Of a stretch of 64,000 bases of DNA, positions 21,265 to 32,093 are shown one piece after another. The stretch's first letter is position 1, and every line of letters begins with the position of its first letter. The DNA is from Schizochytrium sp. CCTCC M209059 (Eukaryota; Sar; Bigyra; Thraustochytrida; Thraustochytriidae): assembly GCA_000818945.1 (NCBI GenBank), contig KN805463.1, forward strand, positions 23,301-87,300. Reading direction: 5' to 3'. The notes beneath the pieces were generated by a model. That model was not told where the DNA came from. It saw only the letters and a program-made list of their open reading frames with translations, and searched no databases. Position numbers and translations under genes: made by a program.

Positions 21265-21516
21265 CAAGAAAGCTAGAAAGCAAGGCCGGGAGGTAAAAGA
21301 AGAAAGAATGATGGAGCGGGAACGCAGCAGGCCATCGTGATGGACGGGAAATGGCCGGAGGTGCAGTGGGTGGATGGCGGGTGGGCGGCCAGACGGGAGC
21401 GGTTGGATAGATGGAATGATGCAGCACACAGACGCGCGGTATGGACACGAGGAAGGAGAAAAGGAGAAAAAGGAGAAAAGGAAGAAAGCAAGCCTGAGGA
21501 TGGATTCGTTTGCCTC

Positions 21517-21517
21517 A

Positions 21518-21555
<38 letters not shown>

Positions 21556-21556
21556 C
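21517..21556. repeat. (TTTC)n microsatellite
   Basis: About nine TTTC units. Tetranucleotide runs of ACTC and CTGT follow between 21600 and 21720. Confidence 0.95.
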
Positions 21557-23579
21557 CCGGCCTGGCACCGCTGGCCTGGTTGGTCCCTGTCTGTCTGTGT
21601 GCCAACTCACTCACGCACTTACTTACTCACCCACTCACTCACTCATCCTCCCGCTCGCTTACCTATATGTCTATCTGTCTGTCTCTTTAACTGTCTATCT
21701 GTCTGTCTGTCTAGTCTGTCTGCAGCACTAGCAGGCAGCGAAGCTACTAGCTGAGCAAGTAGGGCGGCGGTCTAATCGGGCCGGGCCGGTACGCAGACCA
21801 GGCCAGGCGAGGCCGGACCAGGCCTCCGCGGGATGGACTCCGTGACCTGCGCTTCGCTTCGCCTCGCTTCCCTTCCCCGCCACCCACCCACCCCCCGGAT
21901 GCATGATCCGCACCGCCCGCGTCGTAACGCCTGCATGGCGTCGCGTCGCATCGCCGCGCAGCGCCGCGCAGCGTGCGCTACCGCGTCCATCCTCTGCTTC
22001 CCGTTAGTTGCTTGCTTGCCTTGACTGCCTCTCTCGCGTCTACTTCGCATCGCATCGCGTGCTCGCCGTGTCTCCCCGCGCCCCGCATCGCGCGCGTCCA
22101 ACTACCAGGGCCCTCTTTTCTTCCTCCTCTGGCCGGTGGCGGGAGGGAGGATCGACCGATCCTTCGACCCGCCACTGCGGGCTGCACATCCTCTGCTTTC
22201 CCCGGTCCCGCCGCCGCTGGCTGGCCCTGCGTGCGCTCGTGACGTCCCTCCCTCACGCGCGCACGCTTGCACGCACGGAGAGGGCGATTGGAGCGAGCTA
22301 GCTGGCGGCCGCCGAGTCGGGCGACCGAGCCAGCGAGCCGGCTGCGGGCCCGACGGCGGGGCGGGGAGCAAGCAACAGCTGCAGCGGTTTGGCGAGGGAG
22401 GAAGCGGGCTGAGGTGCGGGGAGGGTCTCGCCTCGCAAGGGGGCCGAGGCAGGGAGGGGGGCCCCGGACCGTGTCCCCGCAGCGCGGCCCTCACAGGCCA
22501 GACAGACGGCGGAAAGGGGGAACTGAGCGGCACGCAGGCAATCAAGGCAGTCGAGGCAGGGAGACGGGCGATCTCGGGGGCGAGGAAAATCGCCAACCAA
22601 ACAGCCGACCAGGATTCGATTGGTGTAGTTGGCTGCTGGCCTCCATTCTTCTGTTTTTTTCTTTCTTTGTTTCTTTCTTTCTTTTCCTTTGCACCTATGT
22701 AATATACGTTTGCCCGGGTCTTGGCTTTGCTAGTGAAGCAAACGAATAAATGAGTGATCAAGTGATTTTGTTTATTTGAAATGGAAAATAAAGAAATGCT
22801 GGAATAGGAATAAATAATCGGACGCGTAAGAAGAACCCTCCCTGTTCAGAAGGAAGGAAGGAATCAGCGAAAGCGGAGAGGAAAATGAAAAGAAAAGAAA
22901 AAGGAAAGCGAGGGGTGGCGCGACGCGGTGCGGCGGCGCCGACGACCCGGTCAGCGGCCCGCCCGGCCTGGCTTCGACGCGGGTCGACCCGTCATGCACG
23001 CACTGCACGCTCGCCCAATCGCCCGCTCGCTCCCACGCTCCCACGCACGCACGCACGCACGCACTCGCACGCAGCGCATGCGTCGGTCAGTTGCAGTCGC
23101 CAGGGTCGCCGCCGTGTGCCCCGTGCCTGCCGCCGCGTCCACTCCTACACTCCGCCCTCGCAGCGCAAACGCAGTGCGAAGCAGCAGGGCAGACGGCCGC
23201 TGCTTGATCGCCCGCCCGCCCGATCAGTCGATCTGGTCGGTGGAAGGGGAAGGAAGGGTCGGTGCATCGCTCGGTCGAGCGAGGGAGCGAGCGGCCGATC
23301 GACGCCCCGCCTCCCTCACCGACGCGCCGACTCGCCGCCCCGCGCAGCTCGCCTCGCTGACTGCCTGACCGGCCGCTCCAGCGCCCGCTCGATCCATCGC
23401 TTGATTGGTTCATCGCCTCCCTCGCGTCGTGCCCGCCTTCTTTCTTTCTGTTCTTCTTTCCCTGCCTCCGCTCGATCGCGCCCGCCCTGGACGCCCCGCT
23501 CTCTCTCCCTCTCTCTCTCTCGCTGCTTGAGTTCCGTTCCGTGCTGGCTGGCCGCCTGCTCGCCTGCGTGCTTCCCTTC

Positions 23580-23586
23580 TTTCCTC

Positions 23587-23645
<59 letters not shown>

Positions 23646-23648
23646 TCG
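23580..23648. repeat. Long (TTTC)n microsatellite
   Basis: About fifteen consecutive TTTC units, the longest pure array in the window. Confidence 0.97.
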
Positions 23649-24841
23649 CGGCGCGGAAGGCGCGGCCGCTTCCTGCCTCGGGCAGGTAGGTGCGCCTGCG
23701 CTCGCGTCCTTCGCCTCCCTCTCTGCCCCCTCTACGCGCGGCCGGGCCGAGCACGGGCGGAGGCAGAGGCCGAGGGGAAGCGAGGAGGGCGGGAGCGGCT
23801 CCGGGCCCCGCGCGAGGCGGGACTCGGAGGCGGCGCCCGGAGGGAGAGGGAGAGAGGGAGGGAGGGACGTGGAGAAGGCGAGGAGGAGGAGGAGCCAGAG
23901 GCGGGAGACGCGGACGCGGAGAGGGAGGGGAGGAGGAGAGGCGGCGCTGCTTGCGCAGGGGGAGCGCGTCCGGAGGGCAGAGGCGTCAAGGCCTGGAGTC
24001 GGGTCGGGCGCCGAAAGAAGGACAGCGCAAGGGGAGGAAGCGCCGGAGGCAGCCAGCGAGAGAAAGAGGGAGAGAGAGAGAGAGAGAGAGAGAACAAGAA
24101 AGTGCAAGTGCGAGGAAAGGATGGATGAATGGATGTATGAAGGATATATGAATGAGTGAAAGAATGACGGCTTTAATAAAGAAAGAAAGAAAATAAAAAA
24201 ATAGAAAGAAAGCAAGCAAGCAAGCAAGAATGGCATGCGTGAGTGGGGGAAGGAAAGAAAGGGGAAAAAGGAGAAAAGGAAAAGGAGGCGGAAGGACCCG
24301 TCGCTCACTTTTTTGTCCATGTCAGTGAGGCAGGCGGCCAAGTGGACTGGTCAAGAGGCAAGGCTTTTCTTGCTGGTCTCGAGCAAAGGCGTCAGAGCAG
24401 GCCAGCGGCCAGGCACGCCAGCACGAGAATAGGACAGTGCCGTCTACTGACTACTGACTGCATAGCGCAGCGCGGCGCGATGCGAGAAAAAGTAAAAGAA
24501 AACCAAAAGAAAAAGAAAAGAAATGAAAAAAGTAAAAGTTAAGTAAGAAGAAGAAAAGAGGGCGCGAAAGCGGAAACAGACAAAAAGCAGGAGAGCCGTG
24601 GCGCAGGCGGCCAACAAAACCTCTTCGCTTTGCAGCCTCGGCGCCGCAAGCGTGCGGTGCCGGTAAAAGGGCAGCTTCGCCCATAACGCACTTGCGCCAC
24701 GCGGCCGCAAGTGCAACAAACTTCGCAACAAATAAAACCAGGCGAGGCCTGAGCCCGGGGACCCCTCGCTCCTGTCTCCGAGCAAGCCAAGCCAAACCAA
24801 GCCAAGCCAAGCCAAGTAAGCTTGAGCGAGCAAGAGGAGAG

Positions 24842-26746
24842 ATGGTGCGGCTCGCCAAGCAGACGCAGCTGGACGAGGAGGTCCCGGTGCGCGCGCAAGA
24901 GGCAGGCGTCAAGCGCGCACGCCCGGTGCCCGCCGCCTCCCGCGACGTCCTCGTGCCCGCGCCCGCGCGCGAGTACGAGACTGGCCTCAGCAGCAAGCGC
25001 AAGCTTGTCCACATCCCCAAGTGGTGCCTCGTTGACGGCGTCCGCTTCGTCAAGCTCGACGTCTTCCCCAACACGCACGAAGACCTCAGCTCTCACGCCG
25101 GCGCACACGGATGCGTCGCCGCCTTCGAGGCCGAGGCGCCCCACGAGGCCGCCGCCGCAGGCCTTCCCCTGCGCATCGCCCTTAAATGCGTCCCTTATGG
25201 ACCAAAAAAGAAGGGCCTCGACAGCCCCTGGGCGAGCGAGTGGCGCATCCACCGCTTCCTCCGCTCCCTCGAGGGACCCGCCCGCGATGTCGTCGTGACC
25301 TGCCTTGGAGGCGTCACGGCCACCATCGCGCGCCAGCGTCAAGTCTTTTTCGCCCTCGAGCTCGTTGACACCGATCTCTTCACCATGATTGAGCGCTCCG
25401 CCACCGTGCCCGACTTCGGACTCTGGATCCTCCGTGCGCTGCACTCCACCGCCCTGGCCCTCCACGTTCTCCATGCCTCTGGCATCGTCTACTGCGACCT
25501 CAAGCCAGAAAACGTTCTGGTTGGCAAGGATGACGCACGGGCCAAGTTTGGTGACTTTGACCGCTCCTGCGTCCCCGGCCTCGACCTCGGCGTCGTTGGC
25601 GGCACAAAGGGTTACTACAGCCCCGAACGCATGGACAACTCGGGCATTCACACTGAGGCAGATGATGCATGGGCTTTCGGCGTGCTCCTCCTCATTGGCG
25701 CCACCACTGCCGCATCCCCTTACCTCGACTACGACTCCACCACGGTCCGCAAATTCAACCCCGTCGTCTACATGCGCAAGTACACGCGCTGCAACTGGTC
25801 CCCCGCCGTACTTAACCGCATGTGCGTTCTCGCCGAGGAGCTCCTCCGCGTTGATGCCACCATGCGCGCCCCCGTCGGTCTTGCTGTCAACACCATTGCT
25901 TCCGTCCTTGCCGACAACTATGGCATTAGCGTAGAGATGCTTCCGCCCTCTGCCATTGTCGCGCCGCTCACCACCCCGCCGCCCACCATGGTGCCCTCGA
26001 CCTTTGCCGCCATCTCCAGGGCTCCTTCTGACGCCCTCGATCCCCTCATCATCGATGAGGATCCGGTGGAATTTGTCTCGTGCTCGAACTCCAACGCCCT
26101 CAACAACACCAACGCTCACCACCGCCACCAAGCCGGCTTCCACTTTGGCGCCGGCGTCAACCTGCATCACTTTTCGCAGCAGTGCCACCAGCAGCAGCAG
26201 CAGCAGCAAATGGCACAGCAATTCCACCAGCCCAACCTCGCGCAATCATCCTTTATTGACCTTACCGGAGCGACCACGCAGCAGGCGCCCTCCATGGACC
26301 GCATTGCTGCCGTTGTCGCCGCAGCAGCGGTCGCCCAGCAGCAACAGCAGCAGCAGCAGCTCCCGCCGCCGCCTTGCCTGGCGCACTCGTCCACCACGGT
26401 GACGGTCGGCACGCAAATGCCGCACATGCGCTACGTGCCGCAGCTCGCCATCTCGTGCTCGACCTCGTCGGCGCTCTCGTACGCCTCGTCCTCCGCGGCT
26501 ACGGCGCCCTTCTCGCCCCGCGGCTCACCTGCGCGCTCCGCGAGCTATGTCATGCAGCAACCCGCATCGCTCACGCTTGCGCCCGCGCACAGTCTCCTCA
26601 CCACGGTCGACCATGTGCAGCAGCAGCAGCAGCAGTACTGCAAGCCCATGCTCCACCATTTCAAGAGGGAGCGCTCCGTCTCGGATGTAACAGCCCTGGA
26701 CGTGCACGCGCATCATCACCTCAAGATCCCTCGCACCATGTATTAA
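24842..26746 (+). CDS. Protein kinase with a Gln/His-rich C-terminal tail
   Basis: 634 residues from the ATG at 24842; the upstream frame is open only through CAAGC repeats. Kinase landmarks are in order: a degenerate Gly loop (GAHGCVAAFEAE, about 87-98), ALKC with Lys115, a candidate helix-C Glu133, YCDLKPEN with catalytic Asp219 and Asn224, GDFD with Mg-binding Asp238 (DFD in place of DFG), YYSPERM (about 258-264) and DDAWAFG (about 274-280). The catalytic residues are present, so activity is plausible. The atypical DFD and the loop make this an outlier with no obvious subfamily. From about residue 380 the protein is disordered, with several CAG/CAA runs, His-rich stretches and Ser/Ala runs. 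It converges on the RING-H2 gene. Confidence 0.85.
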   Translation: MVRLAKQTQLDEEVPVRAQEAGVKRARPVPAASRDVLVPAPAREYETGLSSKRKLVHIPKWCLVDGVRFVKLDVFPNTHEDLSSHAGAHGCVAAFEAEAPHEAAAAGLPLRIALKCVPYGPKKKGLDSPWASEWRIHRFLRSLEGPARDVVVTCLGGVTATIARQRQVFFALELVDTDLFTMIERSATVPDFGLWILRALHSTALALHVLHASGIVYCDLKPENVLVGKDDARAKFGDFDRSCVPGLDLGVVGGTKGYYSPERMDNSGIHTEADDAWAFGVLLLIGATTAASPYLDYDSTTVRKFNPVVYMRKYTRCNWSPAVLNRMCVLAEELLRVDATMRAPVGLAVNTIASVLADNYGISVEMLPPSAIVAPLTTPPPTMVPSTFAAISRAPSDALDPLIIDEDPVEFVSCSNSNALNNTNAHHRHQAGFHFGAGVNLHHFSQQCHQQQQQQQMAQQFHQPNLAQSSFIDLTGATTQQAPSMDRIAAVVAAAAVAQQQQQQQQLPPPPCLAHSSTTVTVGTQMPHMRYVPQLAISCSTSSALSYASSSAATAPFSPRGSPARSASYVMQQPASLTLAPAHSLLTTVDHVQQQQQQYCKPMLHHFKRERSVSDVTALDVHAHHHLKIPRTMY

Positions 26747-26850
26747 AAAGAAAAAAAGCATTCGTCGCTCGCTCTACAACTCACTCGAGTGTGGGTGGCG
26801 CGAAAGATCGTACGTAACTTATTTGAAAATCACTATGCTATCCTTCTTTG

Positions 26851-27075
26851 CTTTTCCATGCGTCCGTCCAGCTTGCCAAAAACACACATCCTTCTTCTCC
26901 GTTCTTCTTCTTCATTTCCATCGAAATGTTGTTTATTTCATTCCATACTTTCTCTGGTTATTGATTCTCCTTTTCCATGCATCCGGCTTGCCAAAAACAC
27001 ACATCCTTCTTCTCCGTTCGTCTTCTTCTTTTCCATCAAATCTTGTTTATTTCGTTTCATACTTTCTCTGTTGAT
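26851..27075. repeat. 119-bp tandem duplication downstream of the kinase gene
   Basis: CTTTTCCATGC, then GCTTGCCAAAAACACACATC, then CTTCTTCTCCGTTC, GTTTATTTC and CATACTTTCTCTG occurs at about 26851-26969 and again at 26970-27075, with a few differences. It lies in the shared 3' flank of the two convergent genes. Confidence 0.9.
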
Positions 27076-27195
27076 GACGAACAGCTGTCAAAAGGCGCGA
27101 CAAGAAATCATCAGAGTCAAAAGCAAGCAATTCCTCTTCATTGATATGCTCAGCATGGCTTTGGGAAAAAAAATAAAAAAAAATCACACGTCGCG

Positions 27196-29106
27196 TCATT
27201 CGACCGCGTACTTGCAAATCGGACACGTCTTGGCAACCCCAAGCCAGCGATCAACGCACGCCTTATGCATGAAATGAAAGCATGGCAACGTGCGCAGCTC
27301 GTCGTCGTCAACATACGTTTGCATGCAAATGCAGCAGCTGGTCTCCCCCCTTCGCAAAGCACTCTCGCGAATCGATGCAAACCTCGACACCGGCAACCGC
27401 GCAAGAACACCCGAGTCTACCCCGCGCGCTCGACGCCGCAAAGAGGGCATGATCAAGAGCACCAAACGATCCGCCTGATTAAAATCAACACCACCATCAG
27501 CTGTCGTCGGAAACACGTTCAATGACGAATGCAATACTGGCGTCCGAGCATCGCGCATTGGCATCACCGCAATGACCTCGCGCAGCTCGTGCAGAAATAA
27601 CACACTTGGACGCTGCGCGTCCCTCGCACTCAAAAGCATATGATCCACAGACTGCCACAGCGGGCTCTGCGGATTCGGAATCGGCTGCCCGCATGGACAG
27701 CAGAATATTGTGCACTGCAAAGCATCGCGTGGCGCTTCCGCGAGACCTCCGCACCGCAAACACAACGATGACACGTCGCTACCCTCGAGCGCGCTCTCGT
27801 ACGTGCCCTCTACAACCTCTTGTCTCTCTGCACCCAAGTTGCCAGCCCCATCTTCATCCAGCTGCGCGTCCACGAGATCTTCCACGCGGCCCGCAGCGTT
27901 TACATCCGTGTACAATCGCGTCTCTCCGCTCAAAAGGCCGCCTTCATCTGGACTCACGTCCACCACGCGCCACTGCACCATAAATACCTCAGACACCTTC
28001 ACACTGTGCTCTCCATTTGACTCTTCGTTTTGCTCATCGTCTTGCTCATCATGTTGCAAGACATCTTGATGATGTCCTTGACCATCGCCAAGACGTTGAT
28101 CATAATACACCAAACGTCGCTGACGGACCTCTTCGCGAGAGCCCCATTCAGATCCTCTCGCCAATATTGCTGCTGATGCTGATACTGATGCTGATGTTGA
28201 TGATGCTGCAATTTCTCGATTATTTGCTCGAACCGCAACCACGCCACGAGATGACACCTCACGTTGAAATACGGGAAGCCATAGCCGCTGACCACGCTCC
28301 ACATACACAGGACTCCTTTCCCGCAGATGCGACGCCAGTAAGGCGCCCAACGGACCAGCCACCCCTGCTCGCTCCACGACCGTATCGTCCACAGGCAAGA
28401 GTCGCACATGCTGCACCTGTGGAATCTGCGACCTGACGTCAAAATGAATCTCCGTGTCCGCACAAATGATACCACCGCGACGCGGCTCGCATGCGCGCAC
28501 GACAAAGCTATGCCCTTCCGCTGTAAACACGCTCTGGCCTTCAGTCACATGCAAGCGAGATCCGCTCGCCTTGAGGAGGTCCACAACTTGCTGGATGGCT
28601 TCCAGACATACACGAGGACTCTGCTCAACAGCCGATGCCCAACCCCTTGCATCTCCGCCGTCTCTTTGCACAGCGTGCAAAAGCACCTTACCAACGTGCG
28701 CGTCCGCCAGCGGAGCCGCCGCATTGGTCGACGCCGCAAAACAACATTGCACACGAACTCGCGTCTTGCCGACCTCCACGCGCCCAACGACGCCTCGCGG
28801 CACCGTACGAACCACCTTGAACGCAGATCGCGCCACGACTTGACCCTCGCACACAGCCGTCTTTTCACTTCCGTTCGAGTCGAACAGCCGCGCCCACTCG
28901 TCCTCGTCGCCCTCGTCGTCCTCGTCCTCGTCATCTTTCTCGTCCTCGTCGTCGTCATCCTCGACCGTGTCGCCAAGGCTGCTGTGACTTTGCCCTACAA
29001 CGCCAGACCGGGGCGCCTCTCCTCGGACCGTCGCCAGCTGCAGCAGCGTCACCTCCTCCAGAACCGGCCACGCCGCCTCCGCTGTGCGCGAGCTCGTCCC
29101 GCCCAT
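27196..29106 (-). CDS. RING-H2 finger protein, putative E3 ubiquitin ligase
   Basis: 636 residues from the ATG at 29106; four codons of open frame upstream begin with GTG and were not used. The C-terminal 47 residues (590-636) are a complete RING-H2 finger with spacing C-x2-C-x14-C-x-H-x2-H-x2-C-x10-C-x2-C and the typical PCFHFMHKACVDRWL. Just before it, LARLPVSRF resembles the short linker seen before RING-H2 domains of ATL-type ligases. The N-terminal part has a strongly acidic Asp/Glu run (about residues 45-70). A central Cys group (LCLRCGG, IFCCPCG, about 470-495) may bind another metal. RING-H2 proteins recruit E2 enzymes to ubiquitinate targets; no substrate domain is recognised here. 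There is no clear membrane segment. Confidence 0.85.
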   Translation of the reverse strand: MGGTSSRTAEAAWPVLEEVTLLQLATVRGEAPRSGVVGQSHSSLGDTVEDDDDEDEKDDEDEDDEGDEDEWARLFDSNGSEKTAVCEGQVVARSAFKVVRTVPRGVVGRVEVGKTRVRVQCCFAASTNAAAPLADAHVGKVLLHAVQRDGGDARGWASAVEQSPRVCLEAIQQVVDLLKASGSRLHVTEGQSVFTAEGHSFVVRACEPRRGGIICADTEIHFDVRSQIPQVQHVRLLPVDDTVVERAGVAGPLGALLASHLRERSPVYVERGQRLWLPVFQREVSSRGVVAVRANNREIAASSTSASVSASAAILARGSEWGSREEVRQRRLVYYDQRLGDGQGHHQDVLQHDEQDDEQNEESNGEHSVKVSEVFMVQWRVVDVSPDEGGLLSGETRLYTDVNAAGRVEDLVDAQLDEDGAGNLGAERQEVVEGTYESALEGSDVSSLCLRCGGLAEAPRDALQCTIFCCPCGQPIPNPQSPLWQSVDHMLLSARDAQRPSVLFLHELREVIAVMPMRDARTPVLHSSLNVFPTTADGGVDFNQADRLVLLIMPSLRRRARGVDSGVLARLPVSRFASIRESALRRGETSCCICMQTYVDDDELRTLPCFHFMHKACVDRWLGVAKTCPICKYAVE

Positions 29107-30494
29107 GGGGTCACTCACCCGCGGCAGTCAGTCCCGATTCCGAATTTGGGCGTCCCGGCCGTCATCAATTCATCACCGCAACCGAAGAAAAATCTTGCTA
29201 AAAGGTTCGCGCAAATGTGGCAAAGCGATTCCGGCAAGTGGTGCTCTGGCGACTCAATGAGTGCGGAAAATGAGTGAGCAAGCCCGACCGAAGGCAAGGG
29301 CCACCCTCTAGATGGCTCACGAATTAGGACTCTCATATGCCCGCCAAGTAACCTCATATCGAAACCAGAGAGCAAGCGTCTCGTTACTATCGAGACGAAT
29401 GTCTGGTGCGTCTGATAAAAAAAAAGTAGGCTACTCGACCCTTTTCTTCATTTTTGAATAAGCAATATCATGTATTTCAGGGTGGGCGAAGGAGAACTTA
29501 TCACTGGCCCATCCCAAACGTGAGCAAAGGACTTCGCGCCGGGACCCCTAAGCACAGGCGAAACTAACTTCGAAATGTAAAAGCAAAGAAAGATTTGTGT
29601 TGGCCAAACCAAAGAGTGATTCATTCCGCTCTGTGGCTAGCACGTGAGTGCCAAAGATTCTCTCGTTGCTTTTTGGATAGCTCATTCACGATTTGGCGGC
29701 GCCAAAGCCTGCGTTGACTTTCGTGTTTTTTTGTGAAAACCTCAACACCAAAATCAGCCTAAAGTTGCGGCGTTTAAGATTGGCGACTTCGGAAATTAAG
29801 CACGACGACTATTGATCAAGAAAGTAGTATCACGTGGAGACTAAAACCATCAAGACGCCATCTCGCCCAAAAGAGTTGCCCGAAATCTTGCCCGCGCGAT
29901 CGGGCCAAGCACGATCAAATCGAAGTTAATTTTAACTTCAAATGAATCCAGGGCTCAAAGTTTCCGTCGATAATGCCGTCATTGCCAAGTTTAAGGTCTA
30001 GAAAGCATTTTTAGTCAAACGCTGAGAGGTGAAACACATCTTCGCAGTGCCTCCCATATACAAGTGGTCTATTTCGCTGAAAATAGGTCGGGTGAAAGTG
30101 TTTTACCCGAAAGTCTCTTATGACCTACTAGCAAAAACTTGAATTGCGTTGTTCTCGGAGGATCTAATTTAGCCGGCTACCTCACCGCCATCATTGATTG
30201 GTGTTACAAGTCCTCGTCAAATTTGGGGTCAAGCGCGAGCTTTCTACCTGGCTGGTAAATGATCTTGCAAGCTTGCAGCACGAACAGCACGAGGCGATAT
30301 CATCTGGACAGCCCGCAAGAGTTCATGTTGATCCGAAGTGAATTTACAAAAAAAACATGGGTTGATCGGAAAGCTCGAGATTGCCACTTCTTCAAAGGGC
30401 AAAACGAATTTATTAACCCAGTTAGTAGTAAGCAATAACCTGGGTTCCCCGCTTTTTCGGCGAAACTTGCATGTGAACAAGCCAAAATATTGAA
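29107..30494. other. AT-richer intergenic region, no gene seen
   Basis: Base composition drops visibly from the GC-rich surroundings, and the frames are short and full of stops. It lies upstream of the RING gene and downstream of the FKBP gene. I see no repeat or RNA gene. Confidence 0.6.
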
Positions 30495-32093
30495 TCATCT
30501 CCGTTTCCCTTCATGGGCATCATCGTCTGCATCGTCGCCATCCTCGTCGTCATGATTGCCATCATCGACATCATTGCCATCGTCTTCATTGTTATTGTCT
30601 CCCTCGACAACCACATTGTCCTCAACGTCGTCCTCGAGCTCCTCATCGTCGATAAGCTGACCGACGGGTGCGTAATATGTGTCAATGAGCTCAATCTCGA
30701 AGCGCAACGTGGCGTCGGGAGGGACAACCGGCGGCCTTCCAACAGGACCGTACGCCATGCGAGGCTCCACCCGAAGATTGATGCGCTCCCCTCGCGACAT
30801 GAGTCGTACGGCCTTGTCCCATGCGGGAATGACATGCCCCGCACCTACCAGAAAATCAAAGGGCCGCCCGCGCTTGCGAGACGACTCGAATACACTTCCA
30901 TTCTCCAGCGAAGCCACATAATGTACCATGGCAAACTGGCCCTTGCGGGCAAAGTGTACACCATCACCCGGGAACACACGTTCCATCTCCATGCCTTCGA
31001 GATCGTCCTCGCACGTGACACTGTCTGAGTCCAAGTACGAGTCGTCGCGACTTGCTTCGGATTCGCTCAAATCATCCTCGTCGTCAAAGTCATCGAATCC
31101 TCGTTTGCCCTCTACATTGCGCTTCCCTTCGTCGCCTCCAAAATCACTCTCCGGGAGCTCCTCGTCCAACGCAGAGCCACCATCCTCGTCGCTGTACGCG
31201 CCCGCTCCCGCCCCGTAATCGCCATCATCATCATCATCATCGTCGTCATCGTCGTCGTCGTCATCTCTAAGACGACCGTAAAGAGGTCCTGTTAAGTTAT
31301 TCGCGATGCGGTACTCCACTACTGCGCTGTACAGAGGTTCCCTGAACTTTTCCCGGACACCGAGCGCATCAATATCCGACGGCTGCATCGCCGCCAAGGC
31401 GTCCATGTCGTCGAAACCTTCCTCCACGAGGCGATCATACACCACAGCGAGCTTGTGCATCTCGAGAAAACGCTGCACCTCTGCAAGACCCTCTTCCGCG
31501 CGCAAACGGGCGCATTCCTCCATTGACTTGTACTTGCCATAGTGGTCATCGTCAGCCTGGCGCTGCCGCGCTGCTGCCTCCTCAACGTCCAAGATATCGT
31601 CCAAATCCTCGGCCCCAAGAAAGGCCGGCTTGTCCCACGATGATTCTCCCGTGCGCGTATTGTAGTAAAACACATTGCCATCCTCATCGAACGCCTTTTG
31701 ATACACGGTTGCAATAAGCATTTTAAGCCGATTTCGCGCAGCGCGCGTGCGAAAGAGGTTCTGGATAAAGCGTGCTGCCTCGCTTTCTGTCATGTCGCTG
31801 GCACGCTTGAGCGCGCCCCGTTTGCGCTTGGCTTCTTGCGCCGCAAAGCGCCGCCGCGCACGGGGCGTCAATACATTGCCGTCTCCAGGCAGCAAGAGTG
31901 GCGGCTCCCAGCTCGTCGACCCGTTCGTCGTATTACGATAGTACCAGGCGGCACTGCCCTCGTCGTAGACGCGCTCAAACACAGTCTTGGCCAGCGTCCT
32001 CACCTGCACGCGCGCACGCAACGCGCGGAACCAGGCCTGCAACGTGCACGCCGCCTCCAGACGGTCCTCCTCGTCATACTCGACAAAGCCCAT
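30495..32093 (-). CDS. IQ-WW-IQ-WW-SAM-FKBP fusion protein (peptidyl-prolyl isomerase)
   Basis: 532 residues from the ATG at 32093; the frame is open five codons further but starts with GTG. Domain order: an IQ-like helix (about 13-35), a WW-like module (VYDEGSAAWYYRNTTNGSTSWEPP, about 42-65), a second IQ-like helix (about 105-130), a second WW (AFDEDGNVFYYNTRTGESSWDKP, about 134-156), a SAM-like helical segment (about 203-262, VQRFLEMHKL...LGVREKF), a long Asp run (about 277-290), an FKBP domain (about 371-472) and an acidic tail. The FKBP part keeps VHYVASLENG, FESS, HVIPAW and AYGPVGRPPVVPP, close to active isomerases, with Ala for Gly before the Trp. FKBPs speed proline isomerisation. WW binds proline motifs and IQ binds calmodulin, so this could be a calcium-responsive scaffold with isomerase activity. 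It shares its IQ-WW module with the divergent neighbour. Confidence 0.88.
   Translation of the reverse strand: MGFVEYDEEDRLEAACTLQAWFRALRARVQVRTLAKTVFERVYDEGSAAWYYRNTTNGSTSWEPPLLLPGDGNVLTPRARRRFAAQEAKRKRGALKRASDMTESEAARFIQNLFRTRAARNRLKMLIATVYQKAFDEDGNVFYYNTRTGESSWDKPAFLGAEDLDDILDVEEAAARQRQADDDHYGKYKSMEECARLRAEEGLAEVQRFLEMHKLAVVYDRLVEEGFDDMDALAAMQPSDIDALGVREKFREPLYSAVVEYRIANNLTGPLYGRLRDDDDDDDDDDDDDDGDYGAGAGAYSDEDGGSALDEELPESDFGGDEGKRNVEGKRGFDDFDDEDDLSESEASRDDSYLDSDSVTCEDDLEGMEMERVFPGDGVHFARKGQFAMVHYVASLENGSVFESSRKRGRPFDFLVGAGHVIPAWDKAVRLMSRGERINLRVEPRMAYGPVGRPPVVPPDATLRFEIELIDTYYAPVGQLIDDEELEDDVEDNVVVEGDNNNEDDGNDVDDGNHDDEDGDDADDDAHEGKRR

Larger units (their letters stand above)
14966..24690. 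other. Gene-poor, microsatellite-rich region
   Basis: Nearly 10 kb without a supportable gene. The long open frames here (several over 200 codons on both strands) encode Arg/Ala/Ser/Pro-rich or single-motif repeats and no recognisable domain. The sequence is GC-rich and filled with short tandem repeats, overwhelmingly of 4-bp period: TGTC near 16470-16560, CATC near 17725-17765, TGGC, GTGC, CGAC, TTCG, CTGC, CGAA, CTTT, ACTC, CGCA and AAGC. Unrecognised spliced genes or noncoding RNAs cannot be excluded. Confidence 0.6.

Noticed and set aside
22885..24159. 424-codon plus-strand open frame
   Set aside because: The middle is a translated (TTTC)n microsatellite and the rest is Arg/Glu/Gly-rich repeat; no recognisable protein.
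24539..26245. 568-codon minus-strand open frame opposite the kinase
   Set aside because: It is the antisense of a GC-rich coding gene. Its Gly/Val/Asp-rich text has no domain, while the plus strand has all the kinase motifs.
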